In this document: positions 16,839 to 25,895 of the stretch, piece after piece
Layout of the letters: every line of letters begins with the position of its first letter
Position numbering within the stretch: position 1 is the first letter of the stretch
DNA from: Phycisphaerales bacterium UBA854
GTDB lineage: Bacteria > Planctomycetota > Phycisphaerae > Phycisphaerales > SM1A02
Reading direction: 5' to 3'
Assembly: GCA_002295885.1 (NCBI GenBank)
Contig: DBGM01000002.1
Span: 1-64,000 of the forward strand
Length of the DNA: 64,000 bases
Notes under the pieces: model-generated
What the model saw: the letters and a program-made list of their open reading frames with translations, nothing else
Told to the model about the DNA's origin: nothing
Database searches by the model: none
Position numbers and translations under genes: made by a program

Positions 16839-18953
16839 TCACGCGTCCGGATCGTCGGGGTCTTCGGAGATCGGTTCGTCGTCGGGCATCAGCGGATCGT
16901 CGACCAGTCCCAGGGTCGCCCGGCGTTCCGCGTCCAGCTGGTCGTTGTAGCGACGCACGATCTCCTGGAGCAGATCGGGGGCGGATTCCGGGCGGCTGGC
17001 GAGGGTGTCCTGGTAGGCCCGGATCCACATGTCGGGATCGTCGTGGATGCCGGCGGCATCTTCGTAGAGCGTCGCGCGGATGGCGGAGATGAACTTCATG
17101 TCGAGCAGCTGCTCGTCGAGCAGCCCCTCATCGATCGCCTGGATCAGGGTCAACGCGGCCGCGGGGGAGTCCTGCTCCAGCAGCATGGGAATCAGCCGCT
17201 TGAGAATCCGCAGCTGCATGGCCTCGTCGAGGCCGCCCCGGGAGAGGCTGGCATTGAGGATGCGGATGCGCAGCTGATCGTTCGCGTGCGGGATCGCACC
17301 GATCATGTCGTCGATCTCGAGGATCCGGATCGGATCCTGGATCTCCGTCGCTTCGGCGACTGCATCGGCCCAGACTTCGGTGTGTTCGGTCGGTGGAGCC
17401 ATCGCGAGGAGCATGCGCAGACGCGGCAGGTCGGTGGCTCGACGTCGGGCGGCCGTGAGCGCGAATGGATAGATCCGATCGTCCGAGGCCCGTGTGAGCA
17501 GGGCATCGTCCCGACCCCGCTGCAGGAAGGCGTTGGCGACGGTGGCGCGGACCTCGGGGTCCGGGTTGTCCAGAATGACCTCCAGCGAGCGGAGATCGTC
17601 CTCGTTGCCGGTCAGCACCAGCAGAGGAGCGATGGACTGCCACGTGGAGGGCGCCAGTGCGGTCCGGGCGTCCCGTGCGATCCGGCGGCGGACCTCGTCG
17701 TCCAGTTCGGGATGCTCAAGCAGAATCGCCCGCAGGGTCCGGGCCGCGGGTTCGCGTAATTCGGGAACCCCGAGCAGGCGACGCGTGGGATCGACGGCGG
17801 AGATCGTACGACGTGCGGACAGGTAGTCCAGCAGCGACTTCAGGACCTCCTCGTCCTCCTCCAGTTCGAGTCGGGTGAGGACGACGGCATCGATCTCCAC
17901 CTGGTCGAGCTGCTTGAGCAGCGCGGACGCCCGGCGTCGGGTCAGGGTGTCGGGATCGGTCAGCAGTCGTCCGACCGCCTCCTGCAGTTCGGGGGTGTCG
18001 TGTCCGTCACCGAGCATGAACGACACCCGGAAGACCGCGAAGTTCCGCACCGCGGCCAGCGGATCGTCCAACAGTTCCAGCACCTTCTGCTGCTGCACGT
18101 CCAGGGGCAGCAGCGGCAGCAGATCTGCGTAGGCCCAGATCATGCGTTGCGAGGCCAGGTCGGCTTCGGATTCGGCCTGCCGCAATCGGTGGTCGAAGGC
18201 GACGGTCGTCCGGTGCAGCGTGCCGATGGAGGTCTGCAGCAGTTCGGCGACGTCCGCTTGATCGAAGTCCGCCCACCATCGGATCCAGTCCGCCCGGTCC
18301 ATCGTCGTGCCGGTCAGGGAGGCGAGCGCCGTCGTGGCGGTGTCCACGATCGGAGCCGGCGTGTCGTCCGGTTCGAGCATCGATACCAGCACGGCGACCG
18401 AAGGAACGGGATAGGCGTGGAACGCGCCCAGGACCTCGATTGCACGCTGCCGGGCGGCGATCGGGCGATCGGTGTCGCGAGCCAGCGTGGCGACCGTCTC
18501 GAAGCATCCGCTGCCTGCGGCGGCGTAGCGAGCCAGCAGGACGCCGATCGAACCGACGGTGTCCTCGGGCGCGTCGGGCAGGATGGCCAGCAGGGCGGGG
18601 AGCAGATCGGGCGAAGGCACCGGCTGCCTCGCCTCCGCCATCAGCACGGCGAGAATCGGTTCGACGCGACCGCTGCGCAGGGCATCATTGAGGGCGGCGG
18701 TGCTTTCCAGACTTCGCATGCGCACCAGCGCGTCGGCGGCCGACGTGCGACGCTGGAGGCCGACCTCGGCATCGGGTTCCAGAAGGATCGTGGCCTGCTG
18801 CTGGAGCCGCTGCTGCTCCTCGGTGGTCAGTGGCCGGTGGTAGGTGTCGGCGATCACGCCGCCCGCACCGATCAGGAGCAGGCATGCCGCCACCATTCCG
18901 TGGAGGCTCGATCGTGCAGCTGTGGTGCGCGGGTCCGGCATGGTCGCGGGCAT
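16839..18953 (-). CDS. Exported or membrane-anchored HEAT-repeat protein
   Basis: About 704 residues. An N-terminal hydrophobic segment (GMVAACLLLIGAGGVIA) is a signal or anchor. The rest is helical repeat: LRSLEVILDNPDPEVRATVA, VLELLDDPLAAVRNFAVFRV and GRLLTDPDTLTRRRASALLK are clear HEAT-type units. The tail is acidic (PDDEPISEDPDDPDA). Starts at 18977, 18953 and 18941 are all possible; none has a good ribosome site. It is translated just ahead of the sirtuin with no gap. HEAT scaffolds bind other proteins; no enzyme motif is visible, and the partner is unknown. Confidence 0.8.
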   Translation of the reverse strand: MPATMPDPRTTAARSSLHGMVAACLLLIGAGGVIADTYHRPLTTEEQQRLQQQATILLEPDAEVGLQRRTSAADALVRMRSLESTAALNDALRSGRVEPILAVLMAEARQPVPSPDLLPALLAILPDAPEDTVGSIGVLLARYAAAGSGCFETVATLARDTDRPIAARQRAIEVLGAFHAYPVPSVAVLVSMLEPDDTPAPIVDTATTALASLTGTTMDRADWIRWWADFDQADVAELLQTSIGTLHRTTVAFDHRLRQAESEADLASQRMIWAYADLLPLLPLDVQQQKVLELLDDPLAAVRNFAVFRVSFMLGDGHDTPELQEAVGRLLTDPDTLTRRRASALLKQLDQVEIDAVVLTRLELEEDEEVLKSLLDYLSARRTISAVDPTRRLLGVPELREPAARTLRAILLEHPELDDEVRRRIARDARTALAPSTWQSIAPLLVLTGNEDDLRSLEVILDNPDPEVRATVANAFLQRGRDDALLTRASDDRIYPFALTAARRRATDLPRLRMLLAMAPPTEHTEVWADAVAEATEIQDPIRILEIDDMIGAIPHANDQLRIRILNASLSRGGLDEAMQLRILKRLIPMLLEQDSPAAALTLIQAIDEGLLDEQLLDMKFISAIRATLYEDAAGIHDDPDMWIRAYQDTLASRPESAPDLLQEIVRRYNDQLDAERRATLGLVDDPLMPDDEPISEDPDDPDA

Positions 18954-19051
18954 TGTAGGCCGGATGGCGGTCCGCACCGGCTGCCGACGGTCTCCGGTCG
19001 GGGTACACTGTGGGTTGCTCGATCGCCGGAAGCGTCGAGGGGAGCAATGCG

Positions 19052-20398
19052 ATGAACGAATGGCAGCAGGCGGAGCGACATGCCGACCGGGCCCTGGAAC
19101 TCTTCGATCGGGGGTTCCTGGAGGAAGCCGAGTCGGAGCTGCGCAAGGCTCTGGCCATCCAGCCGGATCAGGCCGACTGGCAGTTCAATCTCGGATTGAC
19201 CCTCGAGGCCGCCCAGCGTGATCGCGAGGCGATGGAGCAGTTCGAACGTGCCGCGGGACTGGCCCCTGATCAGGTGCATCCCAATCTGGCCGTCGCCTCG
19301 CTGGCCTTCCGCCTGCAGCTCTGGTCCCGTTCCGCTGCAGCCTACGAACGCGTGCTGCGTCTCGATCCGAGCTGTGAGGAGGCGCACGCGGGACGCATCG
19401 AATGCTTCACCGCGACCGGCGAGCACGAGGAGGCCGAGACGGCCTTCTACCTCGCGGAGCTGGCCATGGAGGATTCGAGTGCCATCTGCCTGCAGGCGGT
19501 CGCGACCAGCCTGGTGCATCGCAGACGGTTCGAGCGGGCGGAGTGGTGTCTTCGCGAAGCCATCCGGATCGACTCCGAACTGACCGACGCCCCGATCCAG
19601 TTGGCCATGCTGCTGGCGGAGACGGATCGCGACGCCGATGCCCTCAAGATCTTCAGCGACCTGCTCCGCCTTCGTCCCGAGGATCCGTCCGTCCTGTTGT
19701 CGTCGGCGAGACTGTTCGTGAAGTTGGATCGGCTGCCCGAGGCGATCGGTCGCCTCGAACACCTGCTGCGCATCGATCCGATTCATCTCGAGGCCCACCA
19801 TCTGCTGGCGGATCTCTCGCTTCGTTCGCATCACTACGACCGCGCGATGCTGGAATACCAGCTGGTCCTTCGTCTGCATCCCATGCAGATGACGGCCCTG
19901 ATCGGACTCATCGAGGCTCTGGTCCGCACGAACCGGCTGCGGGAGGCGGCAAGACTGCTCGGAGTCGCTCTCCAGCAATGGGACGGGTTTCGCGAGCACG
20001 ACGCCGCGGGAGCCCGGCGTCAGACGGACCGGGTGGCGGAACTGCTGCTGTCCGTCGATCTCAACGAAGAGGCCGCGACGCTGCTCGAGGCCGACGCGCA
20101 CGATGAGCCGTCGGCGGAGCGGCTGCGTCGGCTCGCCATGGCGAGGTACCGGTCCGGCCGGCTGGCCGCCGGCATGCAGGCCAGTCGGGCTGTGTTGCTG
20201 AAGGAACGAGACTGCATCCGTTCGCTGCACAACATGGTGCTCGCATCGATCATGCGTGGCCGCCTGGTGCATGCGTCGGCCTGGTTGCGACGGGCCCTGC
20301 GGGCCCATCCACGCGACGAGGGGCTGCGACGGCTGCGTTTCAGACTGTGGGCGCAGTGGGCAGTCCGCCGGTGCGGCTTGGGCCGCCGCAGCGTCTGA
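19052..20398 (+). CDS. TPR-repeat protein
   Basis: 448 residues made almost wholly of tetratricopeptide repeats: AERHADRALELFDRGFLEEA, ALAIQPDQADWQFNLGLTLE, AAAYERVLRLDPSCEEAHAG, AEWCLREAIRIDSELTDAPI and LEHLLRIDPIHLEAHHLLAD. No signal peptide is seen, so it is probably cytoplasmic. ATG 19052 is chosen for GGGGAG 7 bases upstream. It is divergent from the HEAT-repeat gene and convergent with rpsR. The partner is unknown. Confidence 0.85.
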   Translation: MNEWQQAERHADRALELFDRGFLEEAESELRKALAIQPDQADWQFNLGLTLEAAQRDREAMEQFERAAGLAPDQVHPNLAVASLAFRLQLWSRSAAAYERVLRLDPSCEEAHAGRIECFTATGEHEEAETAFYLAELAMEDSSAICLQAVATSLVHRRRFERAEWCLREAIRIDSELTDAPIQLAMLLAETDRDADALKIFSDLLRLRPEDPSVLLSSARLFVKLDRLPEAIGRLEHLLRIDPIHLEAHHLLADLSLRSHHYDRAMLEYQLVLRLHPMQMTALIGLIEALVRTNRLREAARLLGVALQQWDGFREHDAAGARRQTDRVAELLLSVDLNEEAATLLEADAHDEPSAERLRRLAMARYRSGRLAAGMQASRAVLLKERDCIRSLHNMVLASIMRGRLVHASAWLRRALRAHPRDEGLRRLRFRLWAQWAVRRCGLGRRSV

Positions 20399-20417
20399 CC
20401 GTCATCGCCCGATCAAT

Positions 20418-20648
20418 TCAAAGGGTGCCGCTGGTGTAGGGCAGGAGGGCCATCGAGCGTGCCCGCTTGATCGCCTGGGCGACCTTGCGCTGCTCGTTGG
20501 CCGAGGTGCCCAGCCGCTTGCGCGAGTAGATCTTGCCGTTGGGGGTCATGAGGCGTCGGAGTTCGTCGACCTGCTTGTAGTCGACCCAGACGCAGTCCTT
20601 GACTCCGCGCTTCAGAAAGTTTGAACGTTGTGGCTTGCGACCAATCAC
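20418..20648 (-). CDS. rpsR: 30S ribosomal protein S18
   Basis: 76 residues, normal length. [40 protein letters not shown] and [14 protein letters not shown] are the conserved S18 core. The start is GTG ([14 protein letters not shown] follows), with AGGAG 7 bases upstream; the open frame runs on but upstream residues are not S18. S18 binds S6 on the platform of the small subunit. The gene stands alone here, without rpsF, ssb or rplI beside it. Confidence 0.95.
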   Translation of the reverse strand: MIGRKPQRSNFLKRGVKDCVWVDYKQVDELRRLMTPNGKIYSRKRLGTSANEQRKVAQAIKRARSMALLPYTSGTL

Positions 20649-20722
20649 TGTGCTTCTCCTCGCGTCGTGGACACCGGGAACCGGCAGCCCCGATCCGACG
20701 GGAACGGGGCGACGAACTGAAT

Positions 20723-20750
20723 AGTGTACCTGATCCCCCCGTGGGAACAA
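20723..20750 (-). promoter_or_regulatory. Candidate promoter of rpsR
   Basis: On the minus strand TTGTTC (20750-20745) and TACACT (20728-20723) are 16 bases apart, 75-100 bases upstream of the rpsR GTG. Confidence 0.45.
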
Positions 20751-20803
20751 GGATCCGGCTTCTCGGCAGGTTTTTGCCCGTTTCTGGCCGATGAATCAGG
20801 GAC

Positions 20804-21472
20804 ATGAACGACCAGACCATGCCCCCGCTGATCGGAGTGACGCCCGATCGTCTCGAAGGCCGGATCCAGGTCCGCCCTTCGTATCTCGAGGCAGTCCGGT
20901 ACGCGGGCGGGCTGCCCGTGGTGCTTTCGGGTGATTCCTCGGATATTCCGGCGATCCTTCGCCGCATGGACGGATTCGTGTTCACCGGAGGTGACGATCC
21001 CATCATGGAATCGTTCGGGGAGACCACGCATCCCGAGGCCTGTCGGATCGATCCCCGCAGACAGACGTTCGAACTCGCCCTGCTGGCCGCGTTGGACGAT
21101 CACGCCTCGGTACCGGTCCTGGGAGTCTGCCTCGGCATGCAGTTGATGGGGCTGCACGCGGGGGGGCGGCTCGATCAGCATCTGCCCGACACCCTGTCCA
21201 CCGCGGCGGATCACGCCGACGGCACGCCCCATCCGATCGAAGGGCTGCTGGGCACCGGCATCGTCTGGAGCCGGCATCGGCAGGCCATCACCGATCCGGG
21301 ATCGCTGGAGGTCGTCGCCCGGGCAGGAGACGGAGTCATCGAGGCGATTGCCGATCCCGATCGTCCGATGTACCTCGGAGTGCAGTGGCATCCGGAGCGG
21401 ACCGACGATCCCGTGCTCGGCGCGGACCTCTTCCGGCGACTCGTCCATCGGGCGCGTGGCGACGGCGGTTGA
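20804..21472 (+). CDS. Class I glutamine amidotransferase-like protein (PuuD/peptidase C26 family)
   Basis: 222 residues. The nucleophile elbow GVCLGMQLMG and the His of QWHPERTDD form the usual Cys-His-Glu triad. GFVFTGGDDP near residue 57 is the conserved GGxD region of gamma-glutamyl-GABA hydrolase-like proteins. It opens LIGVTPDRLEGRIQVRPSYL with the substrate-loop tyrosine. It is stand-alone, with no synthetase domain, so gamma-glutamyl hydrolysis is more likely than nitrogen transfer; the exact substrate is unknown. It lies 35 bases upstream of ygfZ. Confidence 0.85.
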   Translation: MNDQTMPPLIGVTPDRLEGRIQVRPSYLEAVRYAGGLPVVLSGDSSDIPAILRRMDGFVFTGGDDPIMESFGETTHPEACRIDPRRQTFELALLAALDDHASVPVLGVCLGMQLMGLHAGGRLDQHLPDTLSTAADHADGTPHPIEGLLGTGIVWSRHRQAITDPGSLEVVARAGDGVIEAIADPDRPMYLGVQWHPERTDDPVLGADLFRRLVHRARGDGG

Positions 21473-21507
21473 CGGCTACACTGCACTGATTCCGCAGGAA
21501 ACGGATC

Positions 21508-22689
21508 ATGCTCCATGAATCTCCATTGAAGTCGTTGCTCGTGGCCGAGGCCGCGTCGCGCCACGCCGACCGGAGTCCGGTCGCGGGCGGCCAGCGTCCG
21601 GGTGCGGCGACGGGGCAGCCGGTGGAGGAGGCCAAGGCGGAGTTCATCCCCTGGGGGCCTCCCGATGAGCGGGGGGACGTGGCGTGCGAGATCCTCTCCA
21701 CCCTTGGATCGGTGGAACTCGAATACGCTCCGATCCGCCGGTCGCTCGTCCGGTTCGACTCGTCCATGCGCGGAACGCTCACCGTCGAGGGGGACGATGC
21801 CCGCGACTTCATGGATCGGATGCTGACCCAGAAGCTGAAGGACATCGCACCGTCGAAGGGCGCCTGCGCGTTTCTCGTCGATCGGACCGGCCGCCTGCAG
21901 GCGGACCTCAAGCTGCTCAATCTCGGCGATCGTCTGCTGGTGGACGTGGACATCCATCAGTCCGCCGCCGTCGCCTCCACGCTCGAGGGCTTCGTCTTCT
22001 CGGAGGACGTGCGGATCGAGGAGGTCAGCGATCGATGGCATCGCATCGAACTGCACGGTCCCGAAGCCGGATCGCCCTTCGGGGACCTCGAACCGATGGA
22101 CGGCTGCACGCTGGAGATCGCCGGCCGCACGGTGCACGTGCTGCGGCACGACCGGCTGGGTGTTCCCGGGTACGACCTGTTCGTCCCGTTCGAGCATGCG
22201 GCCGACGTCTGGTCGGCCCTCGACTGCACCACGACCGGATGGTTCGCCTACAACATGGCACGGATCGAAGGCGGCACTCCCATGTGCAACATCGACTTCG
22301 GCCCCGGAACGCTTCCGCACGAGACGTCGCTCATCTCCAGTCGGGTGAACTTCAACAAGGGGTGCTACCCCGGACAGGAGATCGTCGCCCGGCTCGAGCA
22401 CCGGGGCAGTCCCAAGCAGGTCCTTCGCGGCCTTCGCATGCGCGGCGACACCCTGCCCGTCGCGGGCAGTCAGGTGTTCCCCGCTGCTGAGGGCGTGCTG
22501 GGGCAGCCGATCGGCATGGTGACCTCCAGTTGTCTGTCGCCCATGCTCGGTTCCACCCCGATCGCGTTCGCGATGCTTCGTACCAAGTCCTCCGAACCCG
22601 GGGCCACCGTCCGGGTGCACGACGAGGGCGAGGGCGGCGAGGCGGTGATCGGTCCTCTGGAATTCCTGGAGCAGGAGACGGCATCGTGA
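21508..22689 (+). CDS. ygfZ: YgfZ/GcvT-type folate-binding iron-sulfur maintenance protein
   Basis: 393 residues. The YgfZ signature KGCYPGQEIVARLEHRG is present with its conserved Cys. The GcvT-like core is seen in VEGDDARDFMDRMLTQKLKD, ACAFLVDRTGRLQADLKLLN and GWFAYNMARIEGGTP. Residues 1-60 (PVAGGQRPGAATGQPVEEAK) are a variable extension. YgfZ proteins bind tetrahydrofolate and help keep certain iron-sulfur enzymes such as MiaB active; miaB is also in this window. The stop overlaps the next small gene by 4 bases. Confidence 0.9.
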   Translation: MLHESPLKSLLVAEAASRHADRSPVAGGQRPGAATGQPVEEAKAEFIPWGPPDERGDVACEILSTLGSVELEYAPIRRSLVRFDSSMRGTLTVEGDDARDFMDRMLTQKLKDIAPSKGACAFLVDRTGRLQADLKLLNLGDRLLVDVDIHQSAAVASTLEGFVFSEDVRIEEVSDRWHRIELHGPEAGSPFGDLEPMDGCTLEIAGRTVHVLRHDRLGVPGYDLFVPFEHAADVWSALDCTTTGWFAYNMARIEGGTPMCNIDFGPGTLPHETSLISSRVNFNKGCYPGQEIVARLEHRGSPKQVLRGLRMRGDTLPVAGSQVFPAAEGVLGQPIGMVTSSCLSPMLGSTPIAFAMLRTKSSEPGATVRVHDEGEGGEAVIGPLEFLEQETAS

Positions 22690-22850
22690 CCGCTCCGACG
22701 ACCGCTCCGCCCGTGCCGGCCGACACGCTGGGGGCCGTTTCGACCGCCGAACTGGTGCTGCTGGGATTCGGCCTGGTGATCACCATCCTGATGGTCGTGG
22801 GCATGATTCTGCTCATTCTCCGGTTCGCGAAGGAACGGGACGAATCATGA
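22686..22850 (+). CDS. Small single-pass membrane protein
   Basis: 54 residues, GTG start. It has a Pro/Thr-rich N-terminus (TAPTTAPPVPADTLGAVSTA), one strongly hydrophobic helix (residues about 24-46, VLLGFGLVITILMVVGMILL) and a charged tail RFAKERDES. It overlaps ygfZ by 4 bases (GTGA) and mvaB by 4 bases (ATGA), so translation is coupled on both sides, strong evidence of a real gene. I do not recognise the family; the layout (short outer part, one helix, short charged inner tail) suits a small subunit or regulator of a membrane complex. Confidence 0.8.
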   Translation: MTAPTTAPPVPADTLGAVSTAELVLLGFGLVITILMVVGMILLILRFAKERDES

Positions 22851-23722
22851 CGCGTCCCGACTCGATCCGCATCACCGACGTCGGTCCCCGTGACGGACTC
22901 CAGAACGAATCCGTCTCCATTCCGGTGGAGGCGAAGATCGCACTGGTCGACCGGCTCGCGCAGAGCGGAGTCGCGGAGATCGAGGTCAGTTCGTTCGTGA
23001 ATCCCCAGTGGGTTCCCCAGCTGGCCGACGCCGAGGCGGTCTTCGCCGGCATCGAGCGCAGAAGCGACGTGGTCTACTCGGCGCTGGTTCCCAATCTTCG
23101 CGGCTGGGAACGTGCCCGCCGGGTCGGCGTCGACAAGATCGCCGTGTTCACCACCGCCAGCGAGACCTTCGCCCGCCGCAACACCAACTGCACGATCGCC
23201 GAGAGCCTGGATCGCTTCGCCCCCGTGGTGGAGGCGGCCCGCGCCGATTCGATTCCCGTGCGTGGCTACGTCAGCTGTGTCGTCGCGTGCCCCTACGAGG
23301 GTCCGGTCGATGCCGCGGCGGTCCGACAGGTCACGACCTCCCTGCTGGAGCTGGGCGTCGACGAGATCGATCTGGGAGACACCATCGGGGTCGCCACCGT
23401 CGAGGACATCGACCGGTTGCTCGATGCCGTGTCGTCCCTGGTCGAACCGGGCGAACTCAGTCTGCATCTGCACGACACCGGGGGCTCGGCACTGGCTTGC
23501 TGCCGACGGGCCATCGAGCGGGGCGTGCGTCGCTTCGACTCCTCGTGCGGGGGCCTGGGCGGCTGTCCGTACGCCCCCGGCGCCTCCGGCAATCTGGCCA
23601 CGGAGGACCTGGTGGAGTTGTGTCGGGGCGAGGGGATCGACTGCGGGGTCGAACTCGATTCGATTCGCGAGGCGTCTGCAGCCGTCGCATCGGTCATCGG
23701 GCGTCCGCTGCGGACGGGGTGA
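22847..23722 (+). CDS. mvaB: Hydroxymethylglutaryl-CoA lyase
   Basis: 291 residues, typical length. ITDVGPRDGLQNE carries the metal-binding Asp and catalytic Arg. SSFVNPQWVPQLADAEAV, FTTASETFARRNTNCTI and HLHDTGGSALACC follow the family, and GLGGCPYAPGASGN is the lyase signature with its active-site Cys. It splits HMG-CoA to acetyl-CoA and acetoacetate, the last step of leucine breakdown. It is coupled to the small membrane protein gene and overlaps the convergent phosphoesterase gene by 29 bases. Confidence 0.95.
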   Translation: MTRPDSIRITDVGPRDGLQNESVSIPVEAKIALVDRLAQSGVAEIEVSSFVNPQWVPQLADAEAVFAGIERRSDVVYSALVPNLRGWERARRVGVDKIAVFTTASETFARRNTNCTIAESLDRFAPVVEAARADSIPVRGYVSCVVACPYEGPVDAAAVRQVTTSLLELGVDEIDLGDTIGVATVEDIDRLLDAVSSLVEPGELSLHLHDTGGSALACCRRAIERGVRRFDSSCGGLGGCPYAPGASGNLATEDLVELCRGEGIDCGVELDSIREASAAVASVIGRPLRTG

Positions 23723-24536
23723 GCCGCATCGGTTCGAGATCGACGGTCTCGACGGGATCCTCATCGAGTGTCCACTCGGCATGGCGACGCAGAATCCGGT
23801 GCACATGCACGCGGTGCTCCACGATCCGGACCGCCCAGGGGCGCCCGGGCCAGGTGGGGCTTCCCGTGTTCACGACGATCCGGGGACCGACCCTCCAGAT
23901 GCCCTGGCGGTGCGAGTGCCCCACCAGCACCACCTGCGCTGCGGGCTGGAGATGCGTCGCGTAGCGGTCGCTCCACCGGGGGAAGTTCCGCCAGTACCGC
24001 ATGATCTTCCAGAGCACCATCGGGCGCGACACCGCGTAGCCGACGGATCCGAGCAGGTTGCGAGGGGTCTCGAGTTCCTCCGGGGGAGGGATCAGCCGGC
24101 GGGCGCGGGCGAACGACTCCTCCAGCGCCGAGGCATCGAGCAGGTGTTCGCAGCACATCGAGTGCTCGTCGCCGGACTCCATGATCTGGCCTTCGACCAG
24201 CGGTCGGGGTTCGAGCCGGTGAATGGTGTGCCCATGCGTGATCAGCACGCGGCCTTCGCGTACCGAGAGTCGGCTCAGCGAGCTGATGAACGGATCGTGA
24301 TTGCCGGCGACGGCGCACACCTCGACACCGTCCTCCCGGCAGGCCTGCACCAGTTTCCGGGTCTCCCGCTCCGCGGTCTCCACGCAATCCGGATCATGCA
24401 GTTCCGCCGTGTCACCGTTGAGGATCAGTCGATCCACATCACGCCACAGGGGGCGCAGCTTCGCGGCGGTGGGAATGCCTCGCTTGCGATCGCCGAGATG
24501 CAGGTCGGACAGGATGAGCAGGGACGGGGCCGGCAC
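23694..24536 (-). CDS. Calcineurin-like metallophosphoesterase
   Basis: 280 residues. All metal-binding blocks are present: SDLHLGDRKRG, LNGDTAELHD, VAGNHDPF, THGHTIH and GHSHRQGIW…NTGSPTW. The fold fits the LpxH/UDP-diacylglucosamine hydrolase-like part of the superfamily, but the substrate cannot be told. A middle insert (CCEHLLDASALEESFARARR, VSRPMVLWKIMRYWRNFPRW) may cover the active site or touch the membrane. It begins 9 bases after the diguanylate cyclase stop, so a link to nucleotide signalling is possible but unproven. Confidence 0.88.
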   Translation of the reverse strand: MPAPSLLILSDLHLGDRKRGIPTAAKLRPLWRDVDRLILNGDTAELHDPDCVETAERETRKLVQACREDGVEVCAVAGNHDPFISSLSRLSVREGRVLITHGHTIHRLEPRPLVEGQIMESGDEHSMCCEHLLDASALEESFARARRLIPPPEELETPRNLLGSVGYAVSRPMVLWKIMRYWRNFPRWSDRYATHLQPAAQVVLVGHSHRQGIWRVGPRIVVNTGSPTWPGRPWAVRIVEHRVHVHRILRRHAEWTLDEDPVETVDLEPMRLTPSAADAR

Positions 24537-24545
24537 CCCGGCAGA

Positions 24546-25895
24546 TTACTCGTGCTCGGGCCAGCGTGTGCGTGCTCCGGGCCCGATGGTGAGGCAGTTC
24601 TTGCCGCGACGCTTGGATTCAAGTGCACGCTGGTCGGCGATGTGGAGCAGCGCCTCGCCGTCCTGGCCGTCCCACGGGAACGACGCCAGTCCGCCGGAGA
24701 TGCTCAGGGTCCCCGGTGCATCCAGCCCCAGTTCCGGGAAGCGCATGGCGCAGATCTGTTCCTGGAAGCGTCGGGCAATGGCCTCGACCGACTCGGGGTG
24801 CGTGGAACCCGGCGTTCGCGGTGCCTGCATGTCCGCGAAGATCACGGCGAACTCGTCGCCGCCGATCCGACAGACCCGATCCCCGTCGCGGATGGTCGAT
24901 CCGAGCAGGCGGACGGTCTCGCGGAGAATGGTGTCTCCGGCACTGTGTCCGTACCGGTCGTTGTAGGTCTTGAAGTCGTCGATGTCGAAGACCATGACGG
25001 TGAGCTGCCGACGGATGCGGCGGGCTTCGACCAGCGATTCCGCCAGGAACTCCTTGAGGTACCGGCGGTTCCAGGCCGAGGTGAGCTCGTCCTGGAAGGC
25101 CATCTCCCGCAGCTCGCGCTGCGCATCGTCGAGGGCGAGCCACCGGGCCATCCAGTGGGCCCACGGCCGCACCGCTTCGCAGGATGCCGGTGCGGCGAGG
25201 AGGAAACCGAACTCCTGTCCACCGAAGCGGATCGCGGCGCCCCGTCCGGTCGCGTCCTCCGGTTCGATGCGCACATCGCTCCAGCCCGTCTTCTGGGTGA
25301 CCATCTGCAGGAGCAGGGGGCGGACTCCGTAGGGGCCGTGCAGCATGGCTTCGACGAGATCGGTGTCACCGAGCGGTTCGAGGGATCGCGGCAGCGTCGG
25401 CAGGGGGGCCGTCGGAGGATCCGCCGTCTCGCGGGAGTCGTGCTGCGGAGCGGGAGCGACCTCGGCCGGCGGGGCGGTCGTCGGGGTTGGTGCGGGCGCC
25501 GGCGGAGGCGTCGTCGAAGCGGGGGCCGGAACATCGGAGGTTCCGTCCAGCAGTCGGGTCAGTGACCGGTCGTCGACCGGAGCACGGACATGACCGTCGA
25601 ATCGGGCGGCCAGCGCGGGAGACACCGCATCGTCGGAGACGAGCACGACCAGCACGGTCGCATCCAGTCGCCGGATGGCGTCCGCGGAATGCGCGAGATC
25701 CTCGATTCCCCCTTCGGTGGGAGCAAGCAGGACGGCTTCGATCGGTCGGCCGGCCGGGCAGATCGCGATGGCGCCCAGCGCCTGGAAGATCGAGTCCATG
25801 ACCGTGGTTTCGATCCGGACATCCGGGCCGAGATCGACGGGGCCGATCGTGAGGATCCGTCGACGCGACGCTCGGGATGAGGGAGCGGAGGTCAT
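24546..25895 (-). CDS. GGDEF-domain diguanylate cyclase
   Basis: 449 residues. Residues 12-115 look like a degenerate receiver-type domain (ILTIGPVDLGPDVRIETTV, ATVLVVLVSDDA). A Pro/Ala/Thr linker covers 122-170. A middle domain (180-260) precedes the GGDEF domain at about 270-440: DELTSAWNRRYLKEF, VFDIDDFKTYNDRYGHSAGD and RIGGDEFAVIF, with intact GGDEF at 345-349. RDGD at 336-339 is the RxxD inhibitory site, five residues ahead of GGDEF, so product feedback is expected. It should make cyclic di-GMP. The ATG overlaps the stop of the upstream small gene (ATGA). Confidence 0.93.
   Translation of the reverse strand: MTSAPSSRASRRRILTIGPVDLGPDVRIETTVMDSIFQALGAIAICPAGRPIEAVLLAPTEGGIEDLAHSADAIRRLDATVLVVLVSDDAVSPALAARFDGHVRAPVDDRSLTRLLDGTSDVPAPASTTPPPAPAPTPTTAPPAEVAPAPQHDSRETADPPTAPLPTLPRSLEPLGDTDLVEAMLHGPYGVRPLLLQMVTQKTGWSDVRIEPEDATGRGAAIRFGGQEFGFLLAAPASCEAVRPWAHWMARWLALDDAQRELREMAFQDELTSAWNRRYLKEFLAESLVEARRIRRQLTVMVFDIDDFKTYNDRYGHSAGDTILRETVRLLGSTIRDGDRVCRIGGDEFAVIFADMQAPRTPGSTHPESVEAIARRFQEQICAMRFPELGLDAPGTLSISGGLASFPWDGQDGEALLHIADQRALESKRRGKNCLTIGPGARTRWPEHE

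Noticed and set aside
16131..18953. Sirtuin plus repeat protein as an anti-phage defence pair
   Set aside because: The sirtuin has the zinc site and YxxR motif of metabolic deacylases and no defence genes lie near; housekeeping genes flank it on both sides.
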